Of a stretch of DNA of 64,000 bases, positions 1-12,239 are shown one piece after another (the first letter of the stretch is position 1; each line of letters starts with the position of its first letter). The notes beneath the pieces were generated by a model. It did not search any database, was not told where the DNA came from, and worked only from the letters and a program-made list of their open reading frames with translations. Both the position numbers and the translations under genes were made by a program. The stretch is from Malurus cyaneus samueli (taxonomy: Eukaryota; Chordata; Aves; Passeriformes; Maluridae). The stretch covers positions 50,315,284 through 50,379,283 of the forward strand of contig CM019214.1 of assembly GCA_009741485.1 (NCBI GenBank), given 5' to 3'.

Positions 1-2404
1 AAACCACAGACCTCCAGGCCGACCTTCCCCCAGTTTTATGTACTGGGTGAGGATGTTTGCACAGTGTTTATGGTAATATCCTTTGGCCGCTCACATCATT
101 GCCCTGGTGTGTTTCATCGTGGCTTCTTGTGTTGCCTGCTCACTGGCAGAGCACAGGAACCTGGGAAGTTTCTGATTTACCATAAGCCCAACTCAGCAAA
201 AGCAGCATCCGTGTGTATCAATATTATTGCCATACAAAATCCAAAAGCACGCCACCTGTGACTAGGAAGAAAATTAATTAATCTCAGCCAAAGCAAGGGA
301 CAGCATGCTAAAGTACAACTCTTTACAAGTTCTTGCACTCACATTGAAAAGACCGATCCTCATGAGATATGGATTGCTGTTTTAAAATGCATAATGTTCT
401 AAACAATCAAAAGTTAGTATGCCATGGATAGTTACTACAGTGTAATCATCAACTGTTTATAGGCCATTTGCAACAAGTATGTGTGCGAGTGATGAATGGA
501 ACAGAACCTACAATTGTTATGTGCTGCTGTTAGCAAAGGTTGCATAGCAACCATGAAATATTCTCCACTGACCATTAGAAACATAGTGTAAAAGAAAAAC
601 AAAGGCCAAAAGAGCTTGTTGCAGCTCAGTTATAAGATTTAACTCATAAGGGAATTGAAGATGTGTCTGAGGGCAGAGATTAAAGGGTTATAAAGTCAAG
701 CTTTCAAAACTCTGAAAGCAATCTTTTGCTGAACTGGTAGCCATTAACCATGCACATTACGATTTGCTATTAATCACAACAAGTGTGATCAGCACATAGA
801 CGGAACAGTTATACTTTCAAAATTGCTACGCAGCCATAAGTATATAGTACCATGGAACTAATTTCTTTTGTTAACATGGATGGCGTGATCCATGATCATT
901 CTTAGTCATCAAGATCAAGATGATCATGTCTCTTTGATAGGGGAAGCAGAAGCTGGGATGTGTCCTTCATTACTGTCTTTTTAGTGCCGTCTGTCCCTAC
1001 CTGCAAACAGAAGGAGAATTATCTCATCTGGTCTTGGTAAATTATTATGGGGGTCATTAACCTGTCTCAAGATTTTTTAACCAGATTTACTTCTTGCACA
1101 ATTTTTATTAAGTTCTTGATCCTACTAGCTTCATGTCTGTGCATTAATGATAGTCGAATTATAAAATATTCGTACACTGTCCCCGAGTATGTCCACGATT
1201 ACAATGCTGATGCTGGATCAATATCAGTCAAATATGGAGCCGTAGGTGTAGAGTGATGATAGCTAAAAGACAGTATTTGAGGTTGAATTAGGAGTTGCAT
1301 TTTGAGATACAAAGCCCAGATCCCTTACATATTTAATATTTCAGATTTCATATAAAATATAAGGTTATATTTATTCTTCTACTGTTACTGAGATCGCGAA
1401 GACGCAACGTTTACAGTTCCTATCCCCAAATCAAGTAGTATTTATTTGGTTGGCTTACTATAAATGATCACTTTTAAATTAGACTCAGTCTGCCAAGTTT
1501 TACATGGAAACAGCAGGGTCAAGAACAGAATCTGGAATTAAGCTACAGTGAGCCTGCAGATAATCAGGAGTGTTGGGCTTGTTACTAGCAGTCTCAATTC
1601 TTATAGTGGTAAACACATACTTTTGCAGCTCCTGGTGCTGGACTTTGTGAAAAGTTCAGAGAAACCCAGTGCGAAAATTAAACCCTTATCCAGGGTATAT
1701 TCAGCAATTTCCATCGGTTCTCAAAGGTAACAGCTTCCACACCTTTACATGGTTAGCTGCGGAGTACTGATTTTCACTGTTGCTTTATTGTACAGAAAAT
1801 CCATACTCAGTTATTGCAACAACCACCACAGCAACCGCTTCTTTTCTCTCCATTTTCTTTTTTTTCTGCGACACCATTTGCTTTTGTCTGTAACAACTCT
1901 TCTTTGTAAATGAAATTAGTTGTATTAATCAGGTTTTCTGGAGACAATGCCTCAGGAACTGGTGTGCCTTTCAGTGTCTTCCCCTTTGGTTGTCCTTAGT
2001 TAAATGCTGAGGACCCACAGCACTCTCTGTGTCTGTCTTCTTCCCAAACCACAGGTTGAGGACATTTTTTTCCATGTTTTTCTATAAAGGTTGACTTATT
2101 GAGAAATCTTCCATTGACAGAATTCTTCTTGCAGTTTTGCTGCTCTAATATGTTTAGAACCGATGAGATAATTTAATGTGGATAAGAACAAAATGAAGAA
2201 AGAAGTATCGCAGTTTTATTAGCAGCTCAAGTTGAGGTTGCTAATTATGAATGCTAATGATATGCAGAGGGGAGAAAACCTCAGAACAAACTCTGCTGGG
2301 TATAAAAATTGCTGAGCATTATGGTCAAAAAATGTGACTTTATTCTTCTTTTATAAGATGATGTCTAACAAAAATCTAACAAACAATGGACATTGTTAAG
2401 CTAA
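1..2404. other. unique AT-rich intergenic or intronic sequence
   Basis: No gene or recognisable transposon is seen. The first 265 bases are less AT-rich than the rest. An imperfect RFX-type X-box lies at 538-552, and a short cluster of CpG dinucleotides, including the palindrome tcgcga, lies at 1392-1410. Open frames here are short (60-69 codons) and show no recognisable domain. Confidence 0.6.
538..552. promoter_or_regulatory. RFX-like X-box motif
   Basis: The sequence ggttgc-ata-gcaacc is a perfect inverted repeat of 6-base arms around a 3-base spacer. Its core gttgcatagcaac differs by one base from the RFX X-box form gttgcctagcaac. RFX factors bind such sites in promoters and enhancers of ciliary, neuronal and MHC class II genes. 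Nothing nearby shows that it is used, and a chance match is possible in 64 kb. Confidence 0.25.
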
Positions 2405-2865
2405 AACCAAAAAAGTTCAGAGGGATACTGAAAGGCATGAGAGATGGGCCGTTGAACCTTATAGAATTCCCAACAAAGATCAAAGGGCAGAAGGGTGCCT
2501 GACTGAGTTGGAAATCCCAAGCACAAAAACAGTTTGGGCAGAGGATGGATTGAGAACAGCTTTCCAGTATCTAAAGTGGCATACAAGAAGGCTGACGACG
2601 GACATTTTTTAAAGTGCATGTGGCGACAGGGCGAGGGGGAATATTTTAAAACTGAAAGAAATGGGTTAGAGTAGATATGAGGGAGGATGTGCCCAGGAGG
2701 TTGTGGATGCCTCAAACCTGGAAGTGTCAAACAGACTGGGTAATGCCTTGTAGCAACTGGGTTTATTTGGTGATGTCCTGGCCCATAGCAAGATGGGCTG
2801 CAAATACATTGATCTTCAAGGTCCATATTCACCCCTTACTATTCAATGATTTCATGATTCTACAG
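2405..2865 (+). mobile_element. CR1 LINE, 3' portion with internal deletion
   Basis: The left part, with 'aatcccaagcacaaaaacag' and 'gatggattgagaacagc', matches the CR1 segment just after the reverse-transcriptase end. The right part, with 'gttgtggatgcctcaaacctg' and 'gtcctggcccatagcaagatg', matches the 3' end. The few hundred bases normally between these blocks are largely missing. The copy finishes near 2860 with a degraded 'tgattctacagaat' version of the CR1 terminal repeat, which fixes plus orientation. It is non-coding; the 143-codon antisense frame over it is a shadow. Identification is from memory of CR1 sequence, not a search. Confidence 0.75.
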
Positions 2866-3984
2866 AATCCCATTTCAAATGGGTTGAGGGCATGGAGGGT
2901 TGTGAAAGGAAGGTGGAAGGAAGCGCCTTTTTATGGTCTACCTCAAACCTTTCCAATGCCTGCCCTTAGTCCTATGGCCAAGCTGGATCCAGGTAAATAT
3001 TTTAGGCAAGATTTGGCAGGCCCCAGGTTGATCTCTGGTGTCTTCTGCTTTCCATAAAGGAAGTCAAGGCAGGCAGAAAGGTGATATAATTGGAGCAATG
3101 AGCTATGCCATGCGACAAAATGTCACCTGCCCTGCCCAGCCACTTTTTTTGGGAGTCTGATGGGGAACAGACAGCAGGTAGCCCCTACGCACAAAGGGCT
3201 GTGGTTCCCTCTACCCCAGAGTCTATCAGGCTGTTCTCATTGTCTGTTCTACCCATTTGCCCGCTTAGATATACATTCTGTATGTTGTCACTTGTTTCCT
3301 TCACCTTGAAATCATACAGAACTTTGTGAGTGTGACCTTTCCTGTCTGGAGTAGCGTGAAGTCCCAATTTCATGTATCTGTAATCCAGTTGTTTATTGTT
3401 TTTTTGCAGAGAAGATTAATAGAAGAAAGCTGCAGTGAGGGCTCATACCCTTTGAAGTTTTGCTTTAGTAAGATACACATCCCTGATTTATTAGCACAAT
3501 TACAATTATATTGTAAAAGTTAAAAATAAAACTCGCTTGTCAAAATAAATGAGCACAGTATATTTGTGTGGAGGCAACCTTGATGGCTAATTGGATTTAC
3601 GTCCTTAGTCATTTGCAAAAAAAATAAGTCTGAAATGAGCCTTATATTACTATGAATTAATTTTTTTTCTTCTGCACTGCTTTGCTAAGAGTAGTCAGAG
3701 TTTCATTTTATTATATATGCCTTTCAAGATGCAATTAGCAAGTTTCAATTCTACACATTTTTTAATGAAACATTATGAAAATCTGAAATGTATTTTGAAA
3801 ACATCTCTTGATTACTTTGCTTTGGATTTACATAGCACCAGCTTGTAGGAGAAATAAAAATCCAGCCTGATTGCCCTCAGGCACAAAAATAGTCAGTGTA
3901 TAAAGAGAGAGTTAGAGAATGTCATTTTTGTCCGTGAACTTAGTGAGCCTTTTCCCCTGCTTTTATATTTAAGTTGATACATTA
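2866..3984. other. unique sequence, no gene seen
   Basis: A moderately GC-rich part (about 2890-3250) directly follows the CR1 and may be further degraded repeat, but I could not assign it. From about 3400 onward it is AT-rich with no feature. Short frames on both strands overlap one another and look like chance. Confidence 0.5.
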
Positions 3985-4660
3985 CAGACTGACTAGGCAG
4001 CGAGCTAGACAGGTTGTGGGTAATGGGTCATGCCCTGCCTGAGGCCGGAATCAAGAAGGGAACTGCAGGGTCTGCACTGGGAATGTCCTGTTTAACATCT
4101 TGACCAGTGATCTGGAAAAAGGTGACACTGAACTGTCATCAGGTTCACAGGTGGCACCAAATTGTGAGGCAGGCAGCAGTTATGCTGGAACATGGGGAAG
4201 CCATTCAAAGTGACTTTATGAGGCCAGAGCATGGACCAGCTGGAATCTCATGAAATTCAAAAGGGCGAGTAACAAATTTCTGCCCCTGGGAAAGAAGCAG
4301 CAAACTGAGAGGTGATTTCAGTGCTTTTCCAAAGGTTCTAGAGAAGGTGAAGTGAAGAGGGAGGTGCTGATCTCTTCTCACCCGGATCCAGTGATAGGAT
4401 GTGGGAATGGCTCAAAGCTGCAACACAGAAGTCTGAGAGCAATCTTAGGAAATACTCTTAAATGAAACTATAGCTAAACTCTTGAACAATGCTTCCTGGA
4501 GAAGGTGATTGATGGATGGATGACGATCCATCCTAATTGTGTTTAAGAAGCATTGGATAATGCTCTTAGTAATGCACTTTAACTTTTTGGTCATCCTGAA
4601 GGGTAGTTGGAATAGAAAGCCAGTTGTAGGCATTTTCAACTGGAACAATTCTGTTCTAAA
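3985..4660 (+). mobile_element. old CR1 LINE copy, plus strand
   Basis: The string 'gtttaacatcttgaccagtgatctgg' corresponds to the CR1 reverse-transcriptase segment LFNI..IxDLE, and 'aggttcacaggtggcaccaaattgtg' to the following FADDTK-like region. The 3' part ('gaagggtagttggaatag') resembles the CR1 tail 'ggtcagggggttggactaga'. Many substitutions and small indels break every frame, so this is an old, dead copy. It has the same orientation as the CR1 at 2405-2865, but overlaps it in content, so it is a separate insertion. Confidence 0.7.
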
Positions 4661-6179
4661 AAGGGTAAGGACAGATAACAGATAAGATGGGAATCATCTC
4701 AAAGCCCAGAGGGGCTCTGGGACATGCAAGTTGAATATGAGCCAGCAGCAGCAGTGGCTGACTATATCTCCTATGAAGAGGAACACAGGCAGCAAGTCCT
4801 GGCAAGAGTTGTGCCCCTACCTTTCACTTGAAACTTCATGGGCGTTGCATGGACCCATCTCTCAAGCCTGTCCCCAAGTCCTGTGGTGGCAGCCCTTTCC
4901 TCCAGCACATTAAGTGCACCACTCAGCTTGGTGTCACTGCATATCTATTCTGTGTAACTGAAGTTTTGGTATCAGTTTTTGCTACTAAGTAGTGTAGTCG
5001 TGCCTCCTGGAATTTTGTAAAGTTGTCTTTAGAGTTAAATAATATGAATTGTTTATATTGATTCAAACTTCACAAGAACCACAGGCTTTTCAACAGATCC
5101 TGTGGTTCTGTTAAAATTTCAGGAATATACTAATTCTTCTGAATCAATAATACATCCCATAAATAACAACAGCCAATCTGACAGAATACCTTATGTGTGA
5201 TTGCCTTATTTTAGCCATCCAGCATCGTGGTCCTTATTTTTCTCTATTTTGCATCAATGACACACTTCTCATCTTTTTTCATTGTTTCCTTGTTTCTTTA
5301 AAAAAAAAAACAAAAAAAAACCAAACAAAATGACATAACTCTGCAAGGACCTGTAAAGGTGTTTCATAGTCGGATGCATTTTATCATCTGTTATTCTCAA
5401 TCCAAAATACTTATCACACATACAATACTTTGATAACTTCAGAAGAAAGATATACAGTTTTCCATGGTTGCACTAATTTATTTAATTCCACTTCAATACT
5501 GCTCTAACTCCTGAAGGCAAGATTAAGATCATTTGTGTTAAAAACATATAGACTGTCACTCAGCACTATGGGGACAAATAAGGTTCTTTTGGAGATCCTT
5601 GGAAGAATGATGGCAGCACTAAACTGCTGTTACAGTAATTATTTTCAGCAGATTTTATGTATAGTATAACATGGAATCTTGTGATCAGAATAGCACAGAT
5701 TTCATAAACAGAATCAGTGTAGCCTAATTTTATAAAGCAACATAGCACAAATTTTTCAGCACATCTTACCTTACAGTTCCTAATCACCTGGACCCTTCAC
5801 AGATCAGGTCAAATAGTACTCACCTGTGTATCAGTGTAACAATATTTTTATGGAGACTCAAACACAAAATAGAACATGATTCAGTTCTCAGAGAATGGAA
5901 ATGAAGTCTGAAGGTCCTTGACCCCTGGTGGAATCATGGTTTTGCCATCCAGCAGCAGTTCCGATTCAAGCCCCATTTTAGGACTGCTGGATTTTATGGA
6001 TAGTGCTCGTATGCTGTGACATTTCCCTCTCCTGTGATGGGGTCATCACCACCAGATTGGTCAGGTGCATGGGGACCTTCAAGGCCAGTCAGGAGGGAAG
6101 CAGCAGTTCAGTTATCCCAATATTTTGTTTACAGGAATAACAGTGGGACAGTCTTTGAAATAAGGCAGAAGAGCTTGGC
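4661..6179. other. intergenic sequence with an 11-bp hairpin and A-rich tract
   Basis: No gene is seen. A perfect 11-bp inverted repeat sits at 5075-5109, and an A-rich tract at about 5300-5330. The part from about 5900 to 6180 is less AT-rich and may be the 3' extension of the ancient CR1 that follows, but I could not match it. Confidence 0.5.
5075..5109. repeat. inverted repeat, 11-bp stem
   Basis: agaaccacagg (5075-5085) and cctgtggttct (5099-5109) are exact reverse complements separated by 13 bases. A stem this size could form a cruciform or, if transcribed, a hairpin RNA. It is shorter than a typical miRNA precursor stem. Function unknown. Confidence 0.6.
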
Positions 6180-6790
6180 TGGTTCCTGCAGACCTTTACC
6201 ATCTCCTCAAATCCACTGAGTTTTACTAGGGTTCTAGGATGGTGCATCCTTGCTGTTCTCTCTGTTATTTGCTGATATCCTGTTGTTAATTAATCTTGTA
6301 ATTAATGTTGTTTAATCCCATTTTGAACCCACTGGTATTGGTTTCCTGTGACAGCAGTCTCACAAAGTTCGTGACCTGTTCTGCAAAGAGGTGCTTCCTT
6401 TATATATTTAAAATGTATTGTCATTTTATTTGCCACATCATGAACTTTAAAGCTAAACTAACTTCTTTGCCTCTTCAAAGTGTATCCTACTTGTTTTCAT
6501 GTTTCATTCTCAAAGTCGATACTCCATCTCCTACATCATTCTGGTTTTTATTTTCTTACCTTTTCTGGCTCTCCTCTATCCTCCCTGAGGCACAAAAGTA
6601 GAACTGTGCAATTTTTAAGATGTCAACACAACAGGGTTTATACAGCAGCAAGCTGATGACCTCTGTTGTATTCACATTGCCTTTCCTGATGATCCGAACA
6701 TTTTGTCAGTTCTTTTATGGCAGATGTTTCACATTGAAGCCAACGATTTCAGAGGGCTGACAACAACGACTCTAAGCCCTCCTAAGTGCT
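6180..6790 (-). mobile_element. ancient CR1-like LINE fragment, minus strand
   Basis: Read on the plus strand, blocks such as 'gaggtgcttcctttatatat', 'cacaacagggtttatacagc' and 'gatgatccgaacattttgtc' follow, in order, the antisense of the old amniote CR1 family ('gaagtacttcctttt', 'gatttatatag', 'cctaacattctgtt'). Divergence is high and there are many gaps, so the copy is much older than the bird-type CR1 copies elsewhere in the window. No coding potential remains; the 98-codon frame at 6305-6601 is a shadow. Confidence 0.6.
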
Positions 6791-6823
6791 AACATTTTTA
6801 CTACTCTGTGTTTGCGTGTTGAA

Positions 6824-6877
6824 TATATATATATATATATATAAAAATATTTTGAATATATATATATATATATATAA
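6824..6877. repeat. duplicated (TA)n block
   Basis: Two near-identical segments, each 'ttgaa' followed by about ten TA units and 'taaaa', lie side by side (about 6819-6845 and 6851-6877). The pattern suggests duplication of the whole unit, not simple slippage within one TA run. Confidence 0.8.
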
Positions 6878-6989
6878 AATATTTATTTTCTAAAACCTTT
6901 ATCTTGAGGTCATCTTTAATAACTTCCCAGACATCCAATTACGCTTATCTGAAAAATTTTTGAGTGAAAAAAAACCCCTAAGAAAATAG

Positions 6990-7057
6990 TTTTTTTTTTT
7001 TTTTTAATTTATTTATTTATTTTTATTTATTTTATTTTATTTTTTTTTTGTTTTTTT
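6990..7057. repeat. T-rich / (ATTT)n low-complexity tract
   Basis: A poly-T run is followed by imperfect attt and atttt units and then another poly-T run. Confidence 0.85.
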
Positions 7058-8955
7058 AAATAAGCATTATTGTGCACTTTTGGAGTGTCTCTCCAGAAAG
7101 AAAAAAAAAATAACATATTAAGGGACAGAATAGTTTTTGTAAGTTTTGGGTTTGTTTTTGGGTTTTTTTTTCTGTGATAAAGAGAATTATCCACTTTTAT
7201 GAAACCATTTAACAGCTAGTGTCCAGGAACTCGTATTACATTCCCAAATAGTGGTCCCAAAAGTAGATTTTTTTCCTAGGAAATATACTAAAACAGTGAA
7301 TTTTCTGTCTCTATGCCTAAGAAACCTCTGATCTGTGGTTATTTAATATCTTCTTGTACTTCATTGTTCGTGTCCTGGGAAAAAAATTGTCAGTTAGGAA
7401 ATCTGACTTTGAGTTCAAGCTGTTGCAATCCAAGAGATAATCCTAAGAAAGAATATTGAATCTTGCTACTTTCTTGCTAAACGGAATTTATCTCTCTTTT
7501 TTTCCCCCTTTTTTTTTTTTTTTTTTGTTTTGTGTTTTTTTTTTTTTACTGGTGTGGGATTTTGGCATTTCGCAGTCGGGGATTTGTTGGGGATTTTTAC
7601 TTGTTTGTTTCATTTGATTCTGAGCTGTGGATTTACTGTGGGTGAGGAGGTTTTTTAATATTTTTATTAAGACAGATTAAGAAATATCTGCTTTCTTGGT
7701 AGCCCCAGCATATGCAGCTCTATAATTTGATTGATTGATTATTCTGCTAAGTGTCAATTATAGTTATGCACTGCCTGTTTAATATGCACACTGTTTGACC
7801 TAAATATTGGTAATTTTGTTCTCTGTTATGTCCAGAGCTTCAACATGCTGCTCATCTTTCATCAGGTTAATGACTTAGAGTAATTTCCTTTCATATGCTT
7901 TCCAAGTACCACTTTCAGCTTCCTTAGCTGTAGGTGGCTAAATTAAATCTAATCTAATTAAGAGCCTGAAATCCCATAATATCCCAATGATATTAAACTC
8001 TGGAGGATGATACTGTGCTTAAAGCTAAGAAATTCAGAGGATTAGAGATAAAATTCCTATCATGTAAAATAAAAACTTGAATTTTAAGTGTATGTTACGA
8101 ATCAAGCGGTCTTTGAGATTTTAATTGTAAATCTATTGAAACTTTTGTACAGATACATACACAATGACGAGGAAAAACAAGCTGACCTGTTTAAAGAGTA
8201 GTTCATTGCCATCAAAGCAAAATTTTAGGTCCATGACTATTCTTCTCCAATAGTACAATCCATTGTACTATTCTGATTGTATTGCATCTTAAGAAAGTAT
8301 GAAAATTGTTGTCTTTATCTTGAAAAACAGCAAGTCACATCCCCTTACATGACTCTGCTAGGAAGAAAGAATGGCCCATTTGCTCACCTCTGCTCACCTG
8401 CTGTAAAACTTGAAACAAATAAGGCAGTCCAGCTAAGAAACGGGCCAGTGCAGGAACTTCATGGTGATGTTTGGCAAACTCCTCTACCATGAAGCTGTCT
8501 GGATTCTATATCAAATACTTGATTGTCATAAAAACAGAGAAAAAACATATGACTAGGGAGTTGTATTGTTTTCATCTACTTAGTATTCACATAATTTAAA
8601 AGAAATAAAGTGCAACTAATCAAATCAAATCAAATCATCTGTTACAGACAATATCCTTGGGAATTCTGCAATCAAGACTACTTTTAAATTACTGCTGAAA
8701 TTATCAGTGCTAGCAATTTCATTATACATACCTAATCAATGCTTCATGAAAAGTGTATAAGAATGCTCAGGGAGCTCTTAGGTACATAAGAGAATATCTT
8801 GCTGGTTAAAGCATATGCTGTGAAAAGTAACTTTGGTTTAACATGTCAGTATTTCTACATAGTCAACTGAAACATAAGACACAGCAAAGAAGGAACTGGA
8901 AGATACACACAGAAGATGAACTTAAGGTTTCTGTCAACTTAAATAAGTTTTCCTA

Positions 8956-8958
<3 letters not shown>

Positions 8959-8990
<32 letters not shown>
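8959..8990. repeat. (AT)16 microsatellite
   Basis: An uninterrupted run of 16 AT units, followed by gcatatacat. Long pure dinucleotide runs like this are usually length-polymorphic. Confidence 0.95.
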
Positions 8991-8993
<3 letters not shown>

Positions 8994-9336
8994 TATACAT
9001 AGTGGTTGTACTGCATAAATATTCATATGACTTATTTAATGAATAGAAAAGACTGCCAACTATGTAGCAGCCACACTGCCTTCTGGCTGACTGCTTAAAG
9101 TAATAGCTTAACAGACCATCTGTAGAGTCAGTACGCCACGTCCATCATCTATGCTCAGAAAATATTAAATTAGCTAAAAAATTTAGTGAAAGTCAGTTTG
9201 CATCCCTCAAAGGAATATCTGTCTCCTTGTTAGGTGTGACAGTTTTTGGATACACCAGCAAATATCAGAAAGCAACCACAAAATTTTGTAGAAAATAAAA
9301 ATAGGACTTAATATTGCATTCCTTTATTTTATGTTA

Positions 9337-9361
9337 AAAATAAATAAATAAATAAATAAAA
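9337..9361. repeat. (AAAT)n microsatellite
   Basis: About five to six consecutive aaat units flanked by A-rich sequence. Confidence 0.9.
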
Positions 9362-12239
9362 GGTAATGTCATAGAAGCAGGCAATGAAATGCAGTTAAAA
9401 GGCAAAAATATTCTGAAATAATTTTTTCTGTGAGACATGGAGCTTTGTAACAGCTGCACTTGCTATAACAAAGGATTACAACAAATAACAGTAGCTTTCT
9501 GTGTTGTTCTTTTGTGAGTACAAAAGTGTCAGAAAGCTTGAAAGAGCGAAAAGCCTGAAAGTCTTGACATTCTAGTAATTTAAAAAAAAAAAGTCTGACA
9601 GCAACAAGTAAATCTTTGTGTTATGGTTGGTTTGAGCTTGCTGTTAAACACAACATATCAAGGGGTGCAAGGGCACTGTAAATAACATGGAGGAGAACAC
9701 AAGCTCTCAATCACAGCATCCAGCTACATTTTAAGTATTGTAACTGGTTCTGAGAGACAGAAGTGTGACATCTTAAGGTGATGGTTTTCTTCCAAGTGCT
9801 ATAAAAGTGGAATAAACAAGAAGAAATAACAGAAAAAGAGATGTTTCTTACCTACTGCTTTATTCCCATGGACAGAATTTCTGTAGAGTTTTAGGAATCA
9901 AACAAGAATGAGTTTGCAAATAGAAGAAATTGAGTTTTAGTTCTGTGGTTAAAATTAAATTCTGACAAAAAAAAAAGGATGGAAAATAATTTTATGTATT
10001 TATGCACATCTAAATGTATGTATATGATGTGAATGTATTTACAAGCATATCATGAATATAAACAAGATACTAAATGTACTTTTTTATTTATTACCCTGTA
10101 GAACTTTTTTAATAGTTACACTAGCAGTACATACTATGGAACTATGATTTTAAGTTATACAAAATAATACCATTATATCAAATGTAGCTCAAGAATTAAA
10201 TTATGTATAACTGATTGTTCAGATTTGTGTTAATGTCATCAGTATAGGTAAGAATCAGACAAATTTCTATACAAATTTGTAGAGATCAAGCTAGATTATT
10301 AATAGAAAAAAAACTAAACAAAGAAAAGGTTGTCTTGAAAATGGGCATATAGTCTGAAGACTCTAAACTAACCATCTTATGTTTGTATAGTGGTTACAGG
10401 ACAGTAAGAGAGATTGTTCAAATTCTTTGCTCAATGCCTCAGATGGGAAAGGATTTTGCCTAGAAATCCCTTAGAAATCTTACAGCAGACCCAAATATAT
10501 TTTTATATAGGCAATTGGAAAAAAGTCACTATTAGAAATAGCTACTAAATACTGACAATATATTATTAGTAAATTAACTTGTAATTGCTCATTTGTTCAC
10601 ACTGGTAAGCAATTCAATTTTGCGCTTTGCTGACAAATCACGAATATCTTTCCAGTCATAAAGGATTTCAGAGAGAAATCTGTGCCTGTGGTCTCCAAGC
10701 TCTACAAACTCCGGCAAACTTAAGATCTTGAATCTGTGACAAAATGACTGGGTGAGAGGAAAGGTCACCATGATGCAGAAATCCCAGAACAATTTTCTTT
10801 TTTTTTTTATTTTTTTTCAAGGGTATAAAGTTGCAAATTTTGCAGTTTTGTGGAAAGCTTCTTATACAAAATAAGCCAACCAAATAAACTTCAAAAATGC
10901 AACAAAAATGCAACAAAAATGACAAAATAACCACCGAGACCATTAGGATTTGCTTTGTATTCTGGCCTGTATCTCATCAATTTCACAGATTCTGCACTGT
11001 CTAAAGAAACGGCTATGAACACTGGCTTAATAAGCTATGGCAAAAGTGGAATGTAGCTGTTGATCAGGTTTTTTATTAACATGAAATTTTATCATAACCA
11101 CAGATGACTCTACAATTCTTAAAATTTGGCAGGGAGTACTTAAAAAATAAGCACAGGATTTGTCCAACTTCCTGTCTGTCATGTCTGATTTATTGCCTCT
11201 GGAAACTGAAAGTTCTTGATTCCTTAAAGTAAGAATAAAAAATAAATTAGTATGATTCACCTACACAAATCAGCAACATTGTACCCACCATTGTCCCCTT
11301 GGATGAGTGGTTTTATATAAGGAATGGAAATTTATTACTGCATTTGAACATGCTGTTACTATCAGCTGCCAAAATACCAGCAGATTACAGCTCCTCCTTT
11401 TGTGTCCTCTGAGAGATCAGCAGGGCCATTGCACAAACGCAGAGCCAGCAGTAAAGTGGGGATAATCTAACTCTGTATATGAAACATGCATGAAATATTT
11501 GTAAAGAGCTATGCTTGTCCTGTTGGCTGCATTTTTAAAATAACAAGCTGGTTGTAGCAGATATATGTAGATCAGTGCATTATCTTATTTCTGCTAACTG
11601 TTCAGGAATGTGGCTTCTGTGATTTCAGGCAGAAATGGCTGCTGCAGTCACTTTATTCTTTCTCCCCATGTGGCTCTTACAAGACTAATTCCTCACCATC
11701 ATGAGGATTCTGCCTTGATCCTGTACATTTGTTGGATTAACAGCATTGAAGCAGAAAGGAACATTTCATGCCACAAAAAACCTGAGATGTAGCACTATAA
11801 TGAATTTTAGGATTTCAAATAACAGTTGTTAAAGCTGCAGCAATTTTGGAATGTATGACTGATGGTAACTACATCACTTTCAGTCGTTGTGGTAATAAGT
11901 GATGGTTTCCTGCACTGTGAATACAAACAGCAGAAAATCCTCTTATAATGTAAACCAACAAAACACGATTCCTGTAGCAGCTTCTTGTTTAGTAGGAAAA
12001 AATAGAGTATACCATTAATTTAATTATGTTTTGGTGAGAATCACAACAATCTACATATTTTGCTGGTCAGAGAGCTGCAATTAAGGAGGGCCAGTGCTCC
12101 CTTGTATGCATCTAGAATGAGATTTAGAAATGTTGCGTGGTATTATCTGTTGAAATCCTAAAAGGAGCTATTTCTAACATGCACAAAGATTTGATATCAT
12201 AACAGGATTTTTGAGGATTACAAATTAAATATTTCACTT

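Larger units (their letters stand above)
6791..12239. other. unique AT-rich sequence with microsatellites
   Basis: About 5.4 kb without a recognisable gene or transposon. It contains the duplicated TA tract (6824-6877), the ATTT-rich block (6990-7060), T tracts (about 7497-7550), a CAAAT run at 8621-8636, a long TA microsatellite (8959-8990) and an AAAT repeat (9337-9361). All open frames are under 95 codons and lack domain features. Confidence 0.55.

Noticed and set aside
2401..2832. 143-codon minus-strand open frame
   Set aside because: It is the antisense of a CR1 3' end and has no protein family features.
9800..9807. TATAAAAG match as a promoter
   Set aside because: No other promoter feature, CpG island or transcript evidence is near; such matches are frequent in AT-rich DNA.
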